From CAYGWP01 sp964353455 (GTDB taxonomy: Bacteria; Planctomycetota; Phycisphaerae; FEN-1346): DNA of 5,544 bases. Made by a program: the position numbers and the translations under genes. Shown here one piece after another: positions 3,829 through 5,544 of this stretch. The stretch spans positions 1-5,544 of the forward strand of contig CAYGWP010000096.1 in assembly GCA_964353455.1 (NCBI GenBank), given 5' to 3'. Numbering within the stretch: position 1 is the stretch's first letter; each line of letters starts with the position of its first letter. The notes beneath the pieces were generated by a model. It made no database searches and was not told the origin of the DNA. It saw only the letters and a list, made by a program, of their open reading frames with translations.

Positions 3829-5544
3829 ATGCCAAAATCGACTGACAAGCCTAAGTGGATATGGATCGCCCCGGCGTGCCGCCGGGAGGATTGTTACCTC
3901 CGCGCGCGGCGGGTGTTCACGCTCGAGGCCAGGCCCGCCGCCGCACGACTCCGGATCACCGCCTTCAGCGAGTATGCCCTCTACGTCAACGGGCAGTACG
4001 TGGGCTGCGGGCCGGCGCCATCGAGTTTCGAGTCGCCGCAGGCCGACGTTTACACCGAGGCCGACCTGCCGCTGGTCCGCGGCAAGAACGTCCTGGCGGT
4101 CCTTGCGCACAACCCGTACGTCGGGCTGCCGCGGCGGCCGCGGTTGCCGGGCGGACTCTGGGCCGAACTCGTCCTGACCGGAGAGCGCGGCGTTCGCACG
4201 CCCGAGGGCGGGCGTGCCACGTGGCACAGCCGCCCTCGGCTGTGCATTGTCACGGACAGCCGGTGGCGGGTTGCGGAGGCCGAGGACTTCAGCGCCCGCG
4301 CCCCGCGCCTGTACTGGACTGCCGGCTTCGCCGAGGTGCGCGACCTTCGCCGTGAGCCGCGCGGCTGGACGATGCCGGGCTTCTCCGACCGCCGCTGGGC
4401 GGAGGCCGACGAGGTGAAGCCCGAAGGTCCGTTCGCACGCCCGAGGGCGGGCGTGCCACGTGGCACAGCCGCCCTCGGCTGTGCATCGCCGCGCGTCCGA
4501 GACCGCGTGTTGTCGCGGCTTACGGAGCGGTTCGTCGCCCCTGCCGCCGTGGCGGCCGCGGGGCGGTCGCGGTGGCCCGCCGGGACGACTGCCATTCCGT
4601 TCGAGTTCTCGCCCCCGAAACCGGGGCACGGCGAATATTATGCAGGTACATTTGTGCAATCCAAGACGCGGCGGCGGATGCGGCTGGTCTTCGACTGCGA
4701 CGAGTCGGCCGCCGTCTATGTCAACAATCGCCAGGCCCTCCGGCAGGGGTACAAGGAGGAGTTCTTGCGGTGGCTCGGCCCCGACGAGCAGGACGACTAC
4801 GCGGGCATCCACCGCGGCCAGGGGCAGCGGGTCGAGACGGCCGAGGTCGAACTCGACGCCGGCTGGAACTCCGTCGGCGTCGTCATCTACGACCCCGGCT
4901 TCTCCTGGGGTTTCGCCTTGCGTCTGGCCGACCCGCGGACCGGCGAGGCCCGCCAGACGCATGGGCGGGTGGAGTTCTCGCCCGACCAGAAGGCCCACCG
5001 CATGGCCGACTGGCACGTCGTCTGCGATCAGATCTGCCCGTGCGGCGACGGATGGATACCTGATACGCCCGAACCGAACGCGCGGACGTTCCCCGACCCT
5101 GCGTACCAGTTGTCGTGGGAGACGCCTGTCCGCAGCCGCCAGGCCACACGCGGGGCTCAGTTAATCTTAGCTGGTGCTGAGGCTGGCGGTCGCCTGTCGC
5201 TCCGCGACGGCGAATTCGTCGCCTACGACCTCGGCGGCGAGACCGTCGGATACATTGAACTCGACCTTGAAGGCCCCCCTGGCGCCATCCTTGACATCGC
5301 CTGGTCCGAGGGCCTCGACACCGAGGACGGCCTCTCGGGCGTGCGGCACGGTATGCGTCAGGCCGACCGGCTGATCCTTGCGGGCGAGCGGCAGACGGTC
5401 CGCCTCTTCAACCGCCGCGCCCTCCGGTTCCTGGAACTCGTTGCCCGGACCGGCGGCGACACCGTCACGGTCCACCGCGTCGGCGTCTGGGAGACCAGCC
5501 GCATGGCCGGGCCCCCAGGCGTGCCGTTGGCCGACGACCGCGAC
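3829..5544 (+). CDS. Alpha-L-rhamnosidase-like glycoside hydrolase (GH78-like), partial at 3' end
   Basis: The frame is open for 572 codons from ATG to the window edge with no stop, so only the N-terminal part is seen. Residues 10-120 form a first beta-sandwich typical of bacterial rhamnosidases (WIWIAPA at 10, LYVNGQYVGCGP at 51-62). Residues 268-375 form a second one (GEYYAGTF, FDCDESAAVYVNNR at 288-301). Residues 455-560 match the region before the catalytic barrel: YDLGGETVGYIELDL (466 on), WSEGLD (492-497) and RRALRFLEL (529-537). The six-hairpin catalytic domain and its acidic residues would follow beyond 5544, so the substrate cannot be fixed; unsaturated or modified rhamnosides are possible. 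No signal peptide is seen, which suggests a cytoplasmic enzyme acting on imported oligosaccharides. The ribosome-binding site is weak. Two identical 57-bp palindromic repeats encode inserts at about 122-140 and 202-220, where related proteins would be expected to have short loops. Confidence 0.85.
   Translation, partial: MPKSTDKPKWIWIAPACRREDCYLRARRVFTLEARPAAARLRITAFSEYALYVNGQYVGCGPAPSSFESPQADVYTEADLPLVRGKNVLAVLAHNPYVGLPRRPRLPGGLWAELVLTGERGVRTPEGGRATWHSRPRLCIVTDSRWRVAEAEDFSARAPRLYWTAGFAEVRDLRREPRGWTMPGFSDRRWAEADEVKPEGPFARPRAGVPRGTAALGCASPRVRDRVLSRLTERFVAPAAVAAAGRSRWPAGTTAIPFEFSPPKPGHGEYYAGTFVQSKTRRRMRLVFDCDESAAVYVNNRQALRQGYKEEFLRWLGPDEQDDYAGIHRGQGQRVETAEVELDAGWNSVGVVIYDPGFSWGFALRLADPRTGEARQTHGRVEFSPDQKAHRMADWHVVCDQICPCGDGWIPDTPEPNARTFPDPAYQLSWETPVRSRQATRGAQLILAGAEAGGRLSLRDGEFVAYDLGGETVGYIELDLEGPPGAILDIAWSEGLDTEDGLSGVRHGMRQADRLILAGERQTVRLFNRRALRFLELVARTGGDTVTVHRVGVWETSRMAGPPGVPLADDRD
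4191..4247. repeat. 57-bp palindromic repeat, copy 1, inside coding sequence
   Basis: This copy is identical over 57 bases to 4430-4486. Within it about 50 bases are an imperfect palindrome: GCAC, CCGAGGGCGG and GTGCCAC on the left mirror GTGGCAC, CCGCCCTCGG and GTGC on the right, each block separated by two mismatched bases. A second fold, GCACAGCCG/CGGCTGTGC with loop CCCT, is also possible. Here it is read as VRTPEGGRATWHSRPRLCI and separates a strand ending ELVLTGERG from the strand starting VTDSRWRV. Confidence 0.9.
4430..4486. repeat. 57-bp palindromic repeat, copy 2, inside coding sequence, other frame
   Basis: This copy is identical to copy 1, but the 239-bp offset is not a multiple of three, so it is read in a different frame as FARPRAGVPRGTAALGCAS. 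Its length of 57 equals 19 codons, so an insertion of exactly this unit keeps the frame. It sits in a loop between the first and second beta-sandwich domains of the rhamnosidase-like protein. Confidence 0.9.

Noticed and set aside
3689..3835. 49-codon N-terminal extension of PurM
   Set aside because: A strong Shine-Dalgarno sequence precedes ATG 3688, the normal PurM start matches there, and the extension would cover the divergent promoter and the start of the rhamnosidase-like gene.
4191..4486. The two 57-bp repeats as a CRISPR array or tandem protein repeat
   Set aside because: There are only two copies, the interval is ordinary coding sequence, and the copies are in different frames, so neither spacer logic nor protein-domain duplication fits.
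3790..5016. 408-codon minus-strand open frame across the rhamnosidase-like gene
   Set aside because: It is antisense to a longer plus-strand frame with recognisable beta-sandwich motifs. Its composition (Arg/Pro/Gly-rich) is that of a GC-rich shadow frame, and the repeated RAAVPRGTPALGRAN peptide is only the translated palindrome.
4460..5164. 234-codon plus-strand frame
   Set aside because: It is out of frame with the 572-codon rhamnosidase-like gene, very Arg/Ser/Pro-rich and shows no family motif.

Overview
This is a GC-rich (by eye about 65%) bacterial chromosomal window with ordinary metabolic genes and an unusual number of palindromic sequences, two kinds of which lie inside coding sequence. 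No rRNA, tRNA, CRISPR array, transposase, phage or conjugation gene is visible. The gene style, GC content, tight minus-strand gene cluster and a large family-78-like glycosidase would fit an uncultured Planctomycetota or related lineage. That placement is inference from general character; no marker gene here proves it.

Layout. Positions 1-367 carry no gene but several hairpins: a perfect 26-bp-stem hairpin at 14-78, a likely leftward terminator near 141-172, and a chain of three hairpins at 198-299 followed by a T-rich tract. A leftward cluster then reads deoC (2399-1686), a family-4 uracil-DNA glycosylase gene (1693-782, overlapping deoC by 8 bases) and a small C-terminally membrane-anchored protein of unknown function (769-368, 12 bases after the glycosylase gene). 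A 227-base gap with a 74-bp palindromic element separates deoC from purM (3688-2627, also leftward). A 140-base divergent intergenic region follows, then a rightward, strongly predicted but incomplete alpha-L-rhamnosidase-like gene. It starts at 3829 and stays open for 572 codons to the window edge, so its catalytic domain lies outside.

Function. PurM makes the imidazole ring in de novo purine synthesis, DeoC breaks down deoxyribose 5-phosphate from nucleoside salvage, and the glycosylase removes uracil from DNA. They share a nucleotide/DNA theme but are not a known dedicated system. The rhamnosidase-like gene belongs to carbohydrate use and is separately transcribed.

Most notable: the rhamnosidase-like gene contains two identical 57-bp copies of an imperfect palindrome, 239 bp apart and therefore read in different frames, giving two unrelated peptide inserts. 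The glycosylase gene carries a different element of about 85 bp, bounded by inverted repeats that share the GTGCCAC/GTGGCAC core, and it encodes a linker of about 29 residues. This looks like palindromic mobile repeats tolerated as protein-coding insertions. The glycosylase also has Trp where the third iron-sulfur cysteine is expected, with a Cys five residues earlier.
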